From assembly GCA_034770075.1 (NCBI GenBank), contig JAVJAP010000118.1, forward strand, positions 1,312,240-1,376,239: DNA of 64,000 bases, read 5' to 3'. The stretch comes from Aralia elata. Lineage: Eukaryota; Streptophyta; Magnoliopsida; Apiales; Araliaceae. The notes under the pieces were generated by a model that made no database searches, had not been told where the DNA came from, and saw nothing but the letters and a program-made list of their open reading frames with translations. A program made the position numbers and the translations under genes. Below are positions 1-11,563 of this stretch, piece by piece. How positions within the stretch are numbered: position 1 is the first letter of the stretch; every line of letters begins with the position of its first letter.

Positions 1-299
1 AAATACATTGACTTGATGTTAAAAAGGTTTAGCATGGAAGATTCCAAGAGAGGTCTCATGCCGATGAGCCATGGAATACATCTCTCCAAGAAACAAGCCC
101 CAAAGACACCTGAGGAGAGAAACCGTATGAGTAAGATTCCTTATGCTTCAGCAATAGGATCTATCATGCACGGTATGATATGTACTAGACCAGATGTCGC
201 TCGTGCACTTAGTGTAACAAGCAGATATCAGTCGAATCCAGGAGAAGAGCATTGGAAGGCAGTGAAAAACATCCTAAAGTACTTGAGAAGAACTAAGGA
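1..299 (+). pseudogene. CopiaA pol, C-terminal end of reverse transcriptase (part 1)
   Basis: This is the end of a Ty1/Copia reverse transcriptase domain and the linker to RNase H. The translated frame from position 13 shows the Copia signature GSIMHGMICTRPDVARALSV, then a tryptophan-containing segment (EEHWKAVKNILKYLRRTKD) that normally leads straight into RNase H. The family makes a Gag-Pol polyprotein that copies element RNA into DNA in cytoplasmic particles. The upstream part of pol lies outside the window. The frame is cut at base 299 by SoloA and resumes at 1975 after a 5-bp duplication (aagga). It cannot be expressed as one protein. Recognition as Copia is secure from the motifs; the exact lineage (Tork/SIRE-like) is inference. 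Confidence 0.9.
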
Positions 300-1969
300 T
301 GTAACACCCCCTTCCCAAAATAGAAAGGGAGACTACACACAGATATAACAGAAATATAAACTAATATCAAAATTATAATCGGAAAAGATTAGTCTTAAAA
401 GAGATTAATAATTGTCCAACCAGCTCAAAATACATACTGTTTAGTACATTCTAATATTAATAAATGTTCAATACCAGAGACCCAAACATCAAAATAAAAC
501 TAAAATATCTAAACCATCTAGGTAAGGAGCTCTCATCACACTTGCCCATGATCCCCTTGAGTACCTGCCGGAAGAAAAACACAGCATGAGCCAAATACCC
601 AGTACGGATATAGAGAACAGAATTATGAACTGAACTGAAATGAATAACAAAATCAACTAAACTGAACTGAGTTGTATCACAATAATTTAATAGTCTGAAG
701 AAATGACAGGGTGTTATTTCATACCGAGCTCAAAAATATAGCTTGCCACACAGACAAGTCAAATAATGCCACATAGGCAAATTAAATAATGTCACATAGA
801 CAAATCACACATTGGACTGCGGATCCAAATGCATGCAAAATCGGAAGGGGTGTTTGGCACAACATCACCAATCCGCAGAACAGAACAGAAAACTAGGGCC
901 AACCCATACGCCTCTCACAACAAATCACCAAATGGTCAACTCCCATCGGAGCACAAATCAGAGACGTCGTGGACTAATCACACCGCCACGGAAAGTGTCA
1001 TGTCTCTCGTTCCAAGACGACATGCCTGTAGTACCCCCACAGGTGGTTATAGCTCAGGTATACCCTACGGTATATTCTAACAAAAATATCATGTCATAAC
1101 ACATGTGACACAGTACCAACAAAAAGGGTTCTATATGTACATATTGAACCAAATCAAATCATAATCATAATGTCACAAAAAAAGAAGGTAACAACCTGTA
1201 CCGCTTTACAGATATCAAAATAAATAGTAGACATGATAATCTAACTCAAAGAGTACAAATACGAGTCATATGTATCAACTCAAAAATGAAAGAATTATAT
1301 GAATTTCACAAGAAACAATTATGTGAAATAATAACAGAATTCAAAATGCGGAACAAAACAAACTAATTAAATTTCACAAGAATGTTGTTGAAGGAGTACA
1401 GAATCCGTACCTGGAGTACGTAATGCAATACCCTTAATTACAGATGCAATTAGTTAGACTCGCTCAATATAATCTATTCACCAAAATAATACATTTTATT
1501 AAATAGTACAATATTAGTATTTAATAGTTTTTATGCATTTATTGAACCCTCCATATTATTAATTAAATTAATAAATTAAAGAGAACATTTTCTTATAATT
1601 GAGATACTTAATATTTATCCAAAATAATACCAAAATATTAACTAACAAACTAACTAAAATATACTAATTAAAATTATAAAATAATAATACAAAAAATTAA
1701 ATTAAATTAATACACAAGAAAGAAATAAAGAAAAAGAACATACCCGAAATTATGAAGTTCGCAATCTGCCTACGCCCTCAATACTGAAATTTTTTTACTA
1801 AGGAGGTCCTTACCAAAAAGGACTTCACACAAAAAGGTTTTCTTAAAAAAAGAAAAAACTTAGTGTTAATAGTTAAAACAAAAGGCTAGCTATATATTTA
1901 TAGGGAAAGGAAGGGGAGAAGCTTTAATGGTTAGGCAATGTGGGACTTAAGGAATGCATGGGTATTACA
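300..1969 (-). mobile_element. SoloA: solo LTR of a Gypsy-type element inside CopiaA
   Basis: The 1,670-bp block starts TGTAACACCC and ends GGGTATTACA. These are imperfect inverted termini with the TG...CA ends of an LTR. It is flanked by a perfect 5-bp direct repeat, aagga, at 295-299 and 1970-1974, and the Copia reading frame resumes across it. No primer site, polypurine tract or coding region is inside. It is therefore a solo LTR, the expected product of LTR-LTR recombination. The minus orientation is inferred: read on that strand, the end (GTGTTACA) and a segment near 540-600 resemble the 3' ends of the Met-primed LTRs at 8841 and 38124. ORFs within it look random. Confidence 0.88.
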
Positions 1970-1974
1970 AAGGA

Positions 1975-2490
1975 TGTATTTCTTGTCTACGGTGGGTCTG
2001 AATTGAAACTAGAGGGCTATACAGACTCAAGTTTTCAAACGGACCAAGATGACAGTAAATCCGTTTTAGGGTGCGTGTTTACCTTAAACGGTGATGTAGT
2101 GAGTTGGAAGAGTTCCAAGTAGCAAACAGTTGCTGATTCAGTGACAGGGGCAGAGTACATAGCTGCAAGTGAAGCTGAAAAGAAAGCTGTTTGGATGAAG
2201 AAGTTCATAACTGAACTTGGAGTGGTTCCTAGCATTAGAGGAGCCGTACCTTTATTCTGTGACAACACTGGAGCTGTTGCGCAGGCCAAGGAACCCAGGT
2301 CTCATCAGATATCCAAACACGTGTTGTGGTGGTTTCATTTGATTAGAGAGATCATTAAAAGAGGAGATGTCACCCTGTAGCGTGTGGACTCTCAAGACAA
2401 CATTATATATCCATTTACTAAAGCTTTAACACAATAGCAGTTTGATCGTCACTTAGAGAAGATGGGTATTAGATACCATGGCGATTGACT
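1975..2490 (+). pseudogene. CopiaA pol, RNase H domain (part 2)
   Basis: This continues the Copia polyprotein after SoloA. RNase H removes the RNA strand during reverse transcription. The first acidic residue is in GYTDSSFQTD, the second in AEYIAASEA and the third in FCDNTGAVAQ, so the three acidic positions seen in Copia RNase H are present. The segment KEPRSHQISKH is typical of this end of Copia Pol. A TAG at 2120-2122 interrupts the frame just after the SSK motif, another TAG ends it at 2378-2380, and recognisable sequence continues to about 2490 before the polypurine tract. It is a decayed pseudogene. RNase H identity is clear from motif order and position next to the LTR. Confidence 0.9.
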
Positions 2491-2495
2491 TTAGT

Positions 2496-2507
2496 GCAAG
2501 TGGGAGA
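2496..2507 (+). promoter_or_regulatory. CopiaA polypurine tract
   Basis: The purine-rich stretch gcaagtgggaga lies directly upstream of the 3' LTR and just after the end of pol. This is where plus-strand DNA synthesis is primed in Copia elements. Confidence 0.75.
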
Positions 2508-4325
2508 TTAAAAGTAGTATGGACACATGCCAATCATATTTGATATGATGTAGCATATACTTTGTAATCTTATTCATTTATTAATAAAAGAATTGATTTT
2601 CTTAAAAGGCATTTTACATTATCTACATAGTGCTGTTATATTAAATATGATAAACCCATAGTTTTGAGCAATGCTTTTAGAATCATGATGGTGATCATGC
2701 TAATGAGATCTAAATTCTAGATATCTCACAAACTAAAATCGTTCCTAATCGTTGGATTACTAAAAAGGGGATTAGTGAATCCGGAGAGATTAGTACATAC
2801 GTTGCTTGCTCTTAGGAAGAGGATGATTGATCTTATAATCATTTGTGTGGAGACACTAAAGCAAGTATGTAGGTGCTTATTGGAGAATAAGTACACTGAA
2901 CGTGGCTCGCTAAGGAATACCTAATGGATTTTACTCGGCTGTCAATAGGAATTCCTCTAGTGATAGTAGTACAAGTGATCCTTGGACTTGAGATCATCAT
3001 AGTATCTTGTGTATGATGACTTATACTTTGACATGTCCCTGAAGACCTTTATGGTATATCAAAGGGTATGATTGGGTATAATAAGTTGTACATGGAGATA
3101 GGTGAATGATCAACAAAGAATCTACCTCATCTAGTAAAAGATGTGAATGTCCTATGTGATTCGATAAATGACAACTCAGTAGTCCTTGGCCAAGGCAGAA
3201 TGAAATTAGAAAGGAGTTTCTAATTTACATTATTTAGAGTTGTGCATTTGGGAATCGAAATACATATAATTAAATAAAATAAGACTTAACAGTAAATCCA
3301 TGTCTTATATTTAATTGGGACATTGTATGGTAGAAGGATTGAATTGTACGATAACAATGCACTAAAAGGTTCTTTTGTGATTAATGTTGAAATCTATATT
3401 ATCTGAAAAGTCGTTGATCGCTAAAGGGGCTTACCCGTATTGTAGAATAAATATTATTTATTTAAATGAATTAAATAGTTTAATTTATTTATTTGAATAT
3501 AATTAGAATTGTTCTAATTGATTTATTCACAACCGGTTTAATATGGAGAACCTAAAGGGTCACACCGCAAAAGGAAAAATATTTATTTAAGAAGTAAATG
3601 ACATAATTGTAATAATAAGTTAAGTGTATTTAATTTAGTCTATGGAGATAGAATAAATTAAATAGCTTAATATTTATTATTTAATATTTTGGAAATATTA
3701 AATATAAATTAATAAGAGGAATCTTATTATTATTATTATTACTATTATTTAATTCCTAATAGGGATTGAGAATTAATTAATAGAAGTACTCTCACATGAA
3801 TTCCTAATTGGATCAGGAGCATAATTAATTAAAGGAGTTTAATTATAATAGAAACCCTAATCGTAAATAGTTTACGGAAGGGTTATTCTTACATCTATAA
3901 ATAAGAGGAGTCTTATCATAGATTAGGGTTACACACTCTTACATTAGATTGTGGAGAGTACTTGCAATTTCTATAGAGATAGAAACTAGGGTTTTGCCAA
4001 CACCCAACTTCTTGAATACCTATTCTTCCTTGGTGGATCACCTCTAGAGGCCAAACACTTGGGTGGCTAACGTTGATCAAAGGAAGGAATCTTATCGGTG
4101 GAATTCGAGAAGAACACGAAGGACTAGGAGTTGAACTTGTACCCGAGGAAGCTTTGATCTACGAGGGTATAATTCTTATTCTCTTTCTCTTTCGTTTAAT
4201 TGATAACTGAACACAAGGATAGATCATGGTGATGGTTTGTATTAAAATTTTTAAAACCATTTTATCACGCTTCCGCTTTATTTATGTAATTTGATTGTAT
4301 GCTTGCGTTATATACAAACCTAACA
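2508..4325 (+). repeat. CopiaA 3' LTR
   Basis: This 1.8-kb block lies between the CopiaA polypurine tract and Gypsy pol sequence. Its right end, ACAAACCTAACA at 4325, is a typical Copia LTR end. The left end has lost the expected TG start, so the start is good to only a few bases. A TATA-like box (TATAAATAA) at 3895-3903 in a promoter-like context marks the likely U3/R region. There is no coding sequence inside. The 5' LTR is outside the window, so no LTR pair can be compared. The junction at 4325/4326 interrupts the ChromoA protease, so CopiaA inserted into ChromoA. Confidence 0.82.
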
Positions 4326-5939
4326 TATGGGTCAAAATAAGGGAGCGTGAGTTGAGTGTAGACTTAATTCCAATTCAGTTGGGGGAGTTCGACATAATTT
4401 TGGGAATGGATTGGTTGTTCAACTATGGGGGCAATGATAGATTGCCAAAAGAAATTAGTAAGCCTTAAACCTGCAAAGCAGTCGAAGGTAGTATATCACG
4501 GTAATAAATCGCTAAGGCAGTCTCGTTGTTTAACGATGATGCAAGCAAAGAAGTTGTTACAGAAGGGTTGTGAGGGATATCTAGCATATGTGGTGGATAC
4601 CCAACAAGTCGGAACAGATATAAATCAGATTGCAGTAGTGAATGAGTTTGCGGATGTTTTTCCGAATGATTTACCAGGTTTGCCGCCAGACAGAGAAATT
4701 GAGTTTGTTATTGATATAGTGCCTGGTACATCACCAATTTCAAAAGCATCATACAAAATGGCTCCAGTGGAAATGAAAGAATTGATGATACAATTGCAAG
4801 AATTACTGGACAAGAAGTACAATCGACCGAGTACGTCGCCATGGGGAGCGCCGGTGTTGTTTGTGAAAAAGAAAGATGGATCGTTGAGATTTTATATCGA
4901 CTACAGGGAGTTGAACAAAGTAACGATCAAGAATAAGTATCTGTTGCCTAGGATCGATGATCTCTTTGATCAGTTGAAAGGAGCAAGATACTTTTCCAAA
5001 ATAGATTTAAGGAGTGGTTATCACCAGCTGAAGGTAAGGCAAGAAGATATTCCGAAGACAACATTCAAAACTCGTTATGGTCATTACAAGTTTCTAGTGA
5101 TGTCATTTGGTTTGACAAATGTGCCCGCCGCATTTATGGATATGATGAATAGGGTGTTTAAACAATATTTAGATAAGTTTGTGGTAGTGTGCATAGGTGA
5201 TATCCTAGTCTATAATAAGACGTAGGGGGGATCATGCTGAACATTTGAGAATCGTGTTAGAATCACTAAGGAGAGAGAAGTTATATGGAAAATTCACTAA
5301 GTGTGAATTCTGGTTAGAAAGGGTTCAATTTTTGGGACACGTGATTGAAAAAGATGGTATATCCGTGGATCCAGCAAAAGTAGAAGCAGTAATGAATTGG
5401 GAACAACCAAAAACGCCGACTGAAGTGCGTAGTTTCTTAGGGTTAGCGGGTTATTATCAGAGATTTATTCAAGACTTTTCGAAGATAGCTACCCCGTTAA
5501 CTAACTTGACAAGGAAAACTGTGAAATTTCTGTGGTCAGAAAAATGTGAACAGATTTTTCAGGAACTTAAGAAAAGATTAAGTGAAGTGCCAGTGTTGTC
5601 TCTACTAGATGAGACAGGAAATTTTGTAGTGTATAGTGACACGTCGTATAGAGGACTGGGTTGTGTACTTATGCAACATGGGAAGGTTTTTGCATACGCG
5701 TCGCGACAATTGAAAGATTATGGGAAGGGATATCCTACTTATGATCTGGAATTGGCAGCAATAGTTTTTGCTTTGGAGATATTATTTGTATGGAGAGAAA
5801 TGTGAGATATATACAGATCATAAAAATCTGACATATATCTTTACAAAAAAAGAACTGAATATGAGATAGAGAAGATGGTTAGAATTGATTAAGGATTACG
5901 ATTGTGAAATCCTTTATCACCCAAGTAAAGCCAATGTTG
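4326..5939 (+). pseudogene. ChromoA: Ty3/Gypsy pol fragment (protease end, RT, RNase H)
   Basis: The fragment begins in the protease C-terminus (GEFDIILGMDWLFN, about 4385-4425), continues through RT (about 4640-5225) and into RNase H (about 5560-5935). It belongs to the chromovirus-like family of ChromoB, with closely similar protein sequence. One extra G in a G-run near 4425-4430 shifts the frame after the protease. The RT catalytic box reads VVCIGDILVY where ChromoB has VVFIDDILVY, so the first catalytic aspartate of the pair is lost. Stops and a frameshift follow at 5223-5245 and 5804. The left end is cut by CopiaA and the right end stops in the RNase H tail (YHPSKANV) at the ChromoB LTR. 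It cannot be active. Confidence 0.92.
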
Positions 5940-8841
5940 TGTAACGAATGCAATTTTGTGATTAAATAAAAATATTTATTGAGTTATATAAATATTTTTA
6001 TTAATTTATTTATTGAGTAAAATAAATAATTTATAAGTTATGCTGAAAGAATTTTTGTTAAATGTTATTTGATTGTGATTGGATGTGTTTATTCTAATTT
6101 AATTTAATAATTAAATTAGATGATTAAATGATTTATTTGAATAAAGAATTTATTTGAATAAGATAATTTGTTTGGTGTTATTGTTATTGGTTAAATGGAA
6201 CTATTATTTAAGTTAGTAAGGTTTAATTGAATTTATTTAATAATAAGTTCAATTAAATTAAAAGTGTGACAATTAAAACTATATGTTATAATGAATTATT
6301 AAAATAAATAGAAAGAGCTTTATTTCCATCAAACCAAACAAGGCCTTATGACCTTTGGTTGGAAATAATGAGTTATTTTAATTTTATTTTGCCAAACAAG
6401 CCTTAGTGGCTTTTGAAATTGAGTAACTGATGATTTGATATTAAAACACGTGATTATGCTAAATCAGTTTTTATTTGAAGCTTTATCAGTTTATTTGTTT
6501 AGCTTAAAAAAGAAAGAAAGAAAGAAAGAACAGAGCTTTTGAGAGAAAAGAAAAATTGAAAGTTTGAGAGAAAATTGAGAAAGAAGTTTGGAGATTGGAG
6601 AAGAAAATTCTACAATCAAAGGAGAATTAATCAAGTTTTCTAAGCAATAGAAGGTATAATATTCTTCATTGCATTCTTTTAATTTACTTTACTGTATATG
6701 AAGTTAGTTGTTCAAAGCATGAAATTATTTGATTATAATTGATTATAAGCATGTGTTAGAGATTATATGGTGATTATAAGTTAATTTGAACGAATTAATT
6801 CATGAAATCATGCTTTAGAATTGAGTTTTTAGTTTTACAGAGCTTTATTTTCATGTATGACTTATGTGTATGAAATTGATGTTCAATTAGATTATTAATC
6901 GGTAAATTGATTTTTAATTGTGTTAATATAATGAAAAATGAAAAGAATGCAAGTAGAATAGATTAAAATGGTTGAAAGATGAAGTCACAGTGTTTAATTT
7001 CATTAAAATGGTTAAAACTTGAATATCTTGTTTTAACGGAGAATGTTTGATTCAAGTTAGTTGATTATGTGTAATATGATGTTGAGAATGTTTAGAAATA
7101 TGTTGGGAAATAGTTTTGTGTTATATTTGATGTCTAGGTGTGTTTAAATTATGTGTTGGATGGTAGAATTCGGAAAATTTGGCCAAATTTGGCCTAAGTT
7201 TTCACTAGTTGCGAACTGTAGGAGATGACTGCCGAGTCTCTCGCCCCGGCGAAAAAAATGAGCTGTAAATCTTCGCCCCGACGAGAATTTTGTTAAGGAA
7301 AAGCTCGCCCCGGCGAGATATTTGTTCAGTAAATCCTCGCCCCGGCGAGAAATTTTAAAAGGGAATTCTCACCCCGGCGAGAATCACTGCTGAAATTTTT
7401 TTTTTTTTTTTTTAATTTTGTTTTCTTTTCTTGGTAGTTATGATATATCATTTTATGCAGGATTAAACTTAAATTAATGTAATAAGTGAATATTAAGATG
7501 TTAAGATGGATTCTAAATGATGTTTGATGATGATTAAATATAAGGTAATATACCTTAGCTTAAAGATAAGTTGTGGAGATTCTTAGAGTGTAACATTGTA
7601 GCAATAAAGCTTGTAGCTTCTGAAATAGAGTTGATAATCAGTAGTTAATTGGAAATTGAGGTGAGGATTGGAATATTAATGTACATGAGTATTGTAACTA
7701 ATCGTTTTTGTTGCAATACAAACGGAATTTGTAGGTTGTTTATTGTACGTGGTTTGTAATTAGGAAAGCTACGTACGAGGCAAGTTTCTGAACTCCATTA
7801 TTATATTGAGCAAGTTTTTCCTTCTCTTAACTTGTTATCTCATTTAAAGCAAGTTTTCTATCATTGAGCAAGTTTACTAACCTTAGCTTATTGTTATTCA
7901 AGCGAGGTTGATACCATGATAAGTGTTTAAGCTTTATTCCAGTCAATTGTTATTTGATCATTGATAGTTAATCAGATTTTGAACATAGTTCCTATTGTAC
8001 AATTTTTATTGATAAATCAAACTAGCAAACTTTATTGATTCAGCTAGTCCTTAGTTGATGAGCATTCTAAAGACTTAGAATATTTTAATATCCTTCCAAA
8101 CCAAGTTCCTTTTGGTACGGATTCTGATGCTAAACTGAGATGAACAACCCTAATATAGGGGATTAATTACGCTACATCGTTAAAATGTTTATGCACAATA
8201 TATTGTACAAAGGGCTGATCCCCCTGAGTACGAAATGGATGGTCCATAGTCTATACGACTGTTAAAGGTTACGGTAGAAATACTTGATAACCGAGGACAT
8301 AGTTCGAGGTCTTGTGACCCTCAGATACACTTTTAATCCTGAATCTATATTCAGTTCTTGAGCTAAGCTTTCTATTGAGCCTTCAGATCTTGATCAGTTA
8401 TTGATTGAACTCAGTAAAACTATTATACCTCAGTTGAAATCTATTTCATTGATTAATTAATTGCTGTTATTATCACACTTGTGGGCAATTGTTTGCTCAC
8501 TCTTGCATTCAACATTGCAGCTAAGACAGAAAAGCCGGACGAGCCGTCCACGAGTAAAGGAAAGAGCAAGATGCTGAAGTAGCTATTGACTTGTTATTTA
8601 TTCAACGTTTGATTGTATCGAGACTTATTATAAATTATGTTTTATTCCGCACAGATGTAATTAAGGTTAGATAACCTGAGATTTGTTTTATTTTGGAGAT
8701 TGATGATGTAACCCCATTTGAGGGAAGATAATTCTTTAAGTTTATTTTAATTGTTCTTATTTTGGGTAGATAGTTGTGAATGATTGATATAGTGAACACC
8801 AAATCAGTGGGAATTAAGTACCCAGATTTGGGGATGTCACA
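5940..8841 (+). repeat. ChromoB 5' LTR
   Basis: The 2,902-bp LTR starts TGTAACGAATGC, matching TGTAGCGAATGC at 14765, and ends GATGTCACA directly before the primer site. The first kilobase is nearly identical to the 3' LTR until about 15290. It is AT-rich apart from a GC-rich inverted-repeat cluster at 7240-7381, followed by a T-run near 7398. It ended up inside the ChromoA RNase H frame. There are no coding ORFs. Confidence 0.93.
7240..7381. repeat. Cluster of five GC-rich inverted repeats in ChromoB LTR
   Basis: The motif CTCGCCCCGGCGAG (6-bp arms CTCGCC/GGCGAG around CC) occurs perfectly at 7304-7317 and 7336-7349, and with one or two changes at 7240-7252, 7272-7285 and 7368-7381. Spacers are 18-20 bp in four intervals and AT-rich, so the islands stand out sharply. 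The function is unknown. Possibilities are a dimeric protein site, an RNA hairpin or a methylation-dense element. Confidence 0.85.
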
Positions 8842-8844
8842 GGT

Positions 8845-8856
8845 TGGTATCAGAGC
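8845..8856 (+). promoter_or_regulatory. ChromoB primer binding site (initiator Met tRNA)
   Basis: TGGTATCAGAGC is complementary to the 3' end of plant initiator methionine tRNA and lies 3 bp after the 5' LTR. It primes minus-strand DNA synthesis. The same site follows the LTR ending at 38124. Confidence 0.95.
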
Positions 8857-9079
8857 TGATAGGTTATGAACCTTTAGGTGGGGAAAATCTTAGGGTAGTA
8901 GCCTTTTAGAAGATAGAGAATATAGAGGTGATAAACTCTTATCGAGTTCTAGGGAATGGAATATGGAAATTCATAAAAGACAATAAAATGATTATATGTT
9001 ATGTGCTTATTTGATAACAAACTTATGTGCTCGCGAGTATTATCGATTAGTAATTAAAACTTAAAATTTTGTTGTCAGG

Positions 9080-9876
9080 ATGACTGATAGAGGAGAGCCC
9101 AGCCAGGCTAGGGAGGAGGAGCACCGAGATATTCACGTAGTTCATGAGCAGTTAGTGCAGAGGGAGCCATCCCCATTGGTCACAGTTACAGGTCCCGAGT
9201 AGGAGCCTGAGACTGATCTTGAGGAGGATCCGGAGGAGGTCGAGGAGGAGGAGGAGGACCGAGAGGAGATATCACTAACCTCCTTAGGTGTTCAGATGTA
9301 TGAGCAGGTGTATGATCACAACATTGAGTTGCAAGATAGAGTGGAGGAGTTAGAGAGGCAGCTGGCTGAGCAACAGACTGTCTTGGAGCAGAAGAACATT
9401 GAGATTAAGGAGCTCGATATACGTCTTGGGGACGTGGAGTGGAAGTTGGTTCATGTTGAGAGCGAAAAGGAGGAGTTAGGAGAACAAGTTGTGGAACGTC
9501 AAGCCGCTCTAGAGCAGAAGGATGCTGAGATCCAAGACCTTTCATCACGTCTTGTAGAGGTTGAGCAGAGGCTAGCACAGTCTGAGTTTCGACGAGGACA
9601 GTTGATAGCCAGGAATGAAATTGCACGAGATGAGTTGAAAGAGGAGTCAGCTAAGCGGACGAGAGCTGAAACTGCTTGGTTGAGGGAGGCTAACCACGTA
9701 GATCGTGTTGAATGTGAAGTGCGGTCAAAGAAGGCTAAGATTGACGAGATGGAGTATATTTTTCACACCACAGTAATCAAGTTCATCGTCATCCAGATAT
9801 AATGGGTCGAAGGATGGTGACTCGTATTATGGAGCAAGAACGCGAGGAAGCTGTGCGCCGTGGGATGTCATCGTAG
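9080..9876 (+). pseudogene. ChromoB extra ORF upstream of gag: acidic coiled-coil protein
   Basis: An extra reading frame lies between the primer site and gag. The start is taken as ATG at 9080. One TAG at 9200-9202 interrupts it (codon 41), and the same frame continues to 9802. A shift in a T-run near 9765 would carry it to the TAG at 9874-9876, about 265 codons. The first 70 residues are rich in Glu and end in an acidic run; residues about 75-200 form a long heptad-like coiled coil with two related blocks of about 44 residues (LEQKNIEIKELDIRL and LEQKDAEIQDLSSRL). No enzymatic motif is seen. It is not Gag: a separate Gag begins 300 bp later. Function is unknown; self-assembly or partner binding are only guesses. 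Confidence 0.75.
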
Positions 9877-10171
9877 ATTATGATTAGTTATGCTAGTATG
9901 AAATTATGAAGTTAATAAGTTGTAAATCCCAGTATTATATAATGGGTTAGAATAATGATGTAATCCTGGAACTTTATGATGTCAGGATAGATGATATGAT
10001 GTAAATAACTACGATGCTATTTCTATTATGTTTTGAACCAGTAAATGAATAAAAATGCGAATTTTTATCAGATGTGCTATGTGTTAAGTGTTGTTTATAA
10101 ATGTTTAAGTTAAGACTTAAATGTTCAAGTAATTGAGTAATAATCTAATAGCGCGAATTCTTGACAGTAAG

Positions 10172-11563
10172 ATGCCGCCAAGAAGACAAACCCGTCAACA
10201 GACCCCTGAGGGATCCACCAATTACAATGAAGAAGCCAACACTAATCCAATGCAGCAGCTGGTGAATCTGCTAACGGGAGCATTTGCGAATCAACCCCAA
10301 GCCCAGGCCACGACTTTTAAAGACTTCAAGGCTCTCGGACCTCCGGAATATCACGGCTCTATGAATCCAATTGAAGCCCAAACTTGGGTCATGGAGATAG
10401 AGAAGGTGTTTGATGTCGCTAGGGTCAACAAGGACCAGAAGACGGCATTTGCAACATTTATGCTGAAATCAGAAGCTAGCTACTGGTGGCAAGCAAATAA
10501 GACTCGAGGTGGCCAAGGGATTATTCCGTGGGAGTGATTTAAGGAGATGTTTTTCGAAACCTACTTTCCAGCAAGCGCGCAAAATCAAATGGAGGTGCAA
10601 TTTTTGGAATTGAAGCAAGGTACCATGACGGTGCCTGAGTATGCTGCAAAATTTAACGAGTTGGCGAGGTTTGCACCATATCAAGTCAACACGGATGAGC
10701 GAAAGGCTAGAAGGTTTGAGCAGGGACTGAAGCCCTTGCTGTATAGCCGAGTTTCAATGTTCCAACTGAACTCATTTGCGGCAGTTTTGGAAAAGACAAT
10801 TATCGTTGAAGGAGGCAGTGATGCTTTGTCCAAGTATAATCAGGAGCAGAGGAAGAAGAAGAATGAAAGTGAAAACAAGGCAAGTGGTAGCTATGGGGGC
10901 AGCGGTCAGAAAAGGAAGTGGAGTGATAATAACTCTGCGGGAAGTCAGCAGGGTAATCAGAAAAAGAAGATAGAGGCATGCAATAACTGCGGAAATAGCC
11001 ATGCGGGTGTTTGTTTGAAGGGTAAGAGGGTATGCTTTAACTGCGGTCAGGAGGGTCATATCGCACCGAATTGCCCTAATCCGAAGAAGGGCGCATGTTT
11101 CATCTGCGGGTCGAAGGATCACTTTGCCCGAGACTGTCCTAAGAAAACAACTACAGGTGGAGCCAGTGCAAGAAAAGGAAACAGCGGTGGAGGCAATCTG
11201 ACTATCGCAGTACCGACACAGCCCAATCGACCTACTGCTCGAACATTCAATATGACGGTGCAGGATGCTGTGCAGTCAAATGATGTAGTGTCAGGTATCA
11301 TTCCAGTCAATAATGTTAATGCTTATGTATTGTTTGACTCGGGTGCTACTTGCTCATTTATATCCGATGATTTTGCTAAGAAATTAGGGTTACCTCAGGA
11401 AGAATTAGATTACCCCATGAATATAGAAATTGCAAATAGGGAAGTGATTCCTGTTAAGTTTGTCCACAAGAACTGTCAGATAGATATTAAGGGTCATGTG
11501 ATGACGGTCAACTTAATCCCAATTCGTCTTGGGGAGTTTGACGTTATTTTGGGTATGGATTGA
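10172..11563 (+). pseudogene. ChromoB gag and protease
   Basis: Gag builds the particle and protease cuts the polyprotein. I chose ATG 10172 (MPPRRQTRQQ), the usual chromovirus-type Gag start; an upstream in-frame ATG at 10133 is less likely. The capsid-type domain spans about residues 40-215. Three zinc-knuckle-like segments follow (about residues 270-330), including CFNCGQEGHIAPNC and CFICGSKDHFARDC. The protease active site is VLFDSGATCSFIS at about 11325-11360, and GEFDVILGMD closes the domain. A TGA at 10535-10537 breaks Gag and another at 11561-11563 breaks the protease end, where ChromoA keeps TGG. Both fit W-to-stop transitions. The frame is otherwise continuous. Confidence 0.92.

Noticed and set aside
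812..1099. ORFs of 83-95 codons within SoloA
   Set aside because: Overlapping frames in an LTR with no domain or conservation seen.
4010..4200. A host exon near the CopiaA LTR end
   Set aside because: The sequence is LTR U5-like, lies before a typical Copia LTR end, and has no long ORF.
8845..8856. Possible tRNA genes at the tRNA-like words (also 28318, 38128, 42459, 53947)
   Set aside because: Only the 12-18 bases complementary to a tRNA 3' end are present, each directly after an LTR; they are primer sites.
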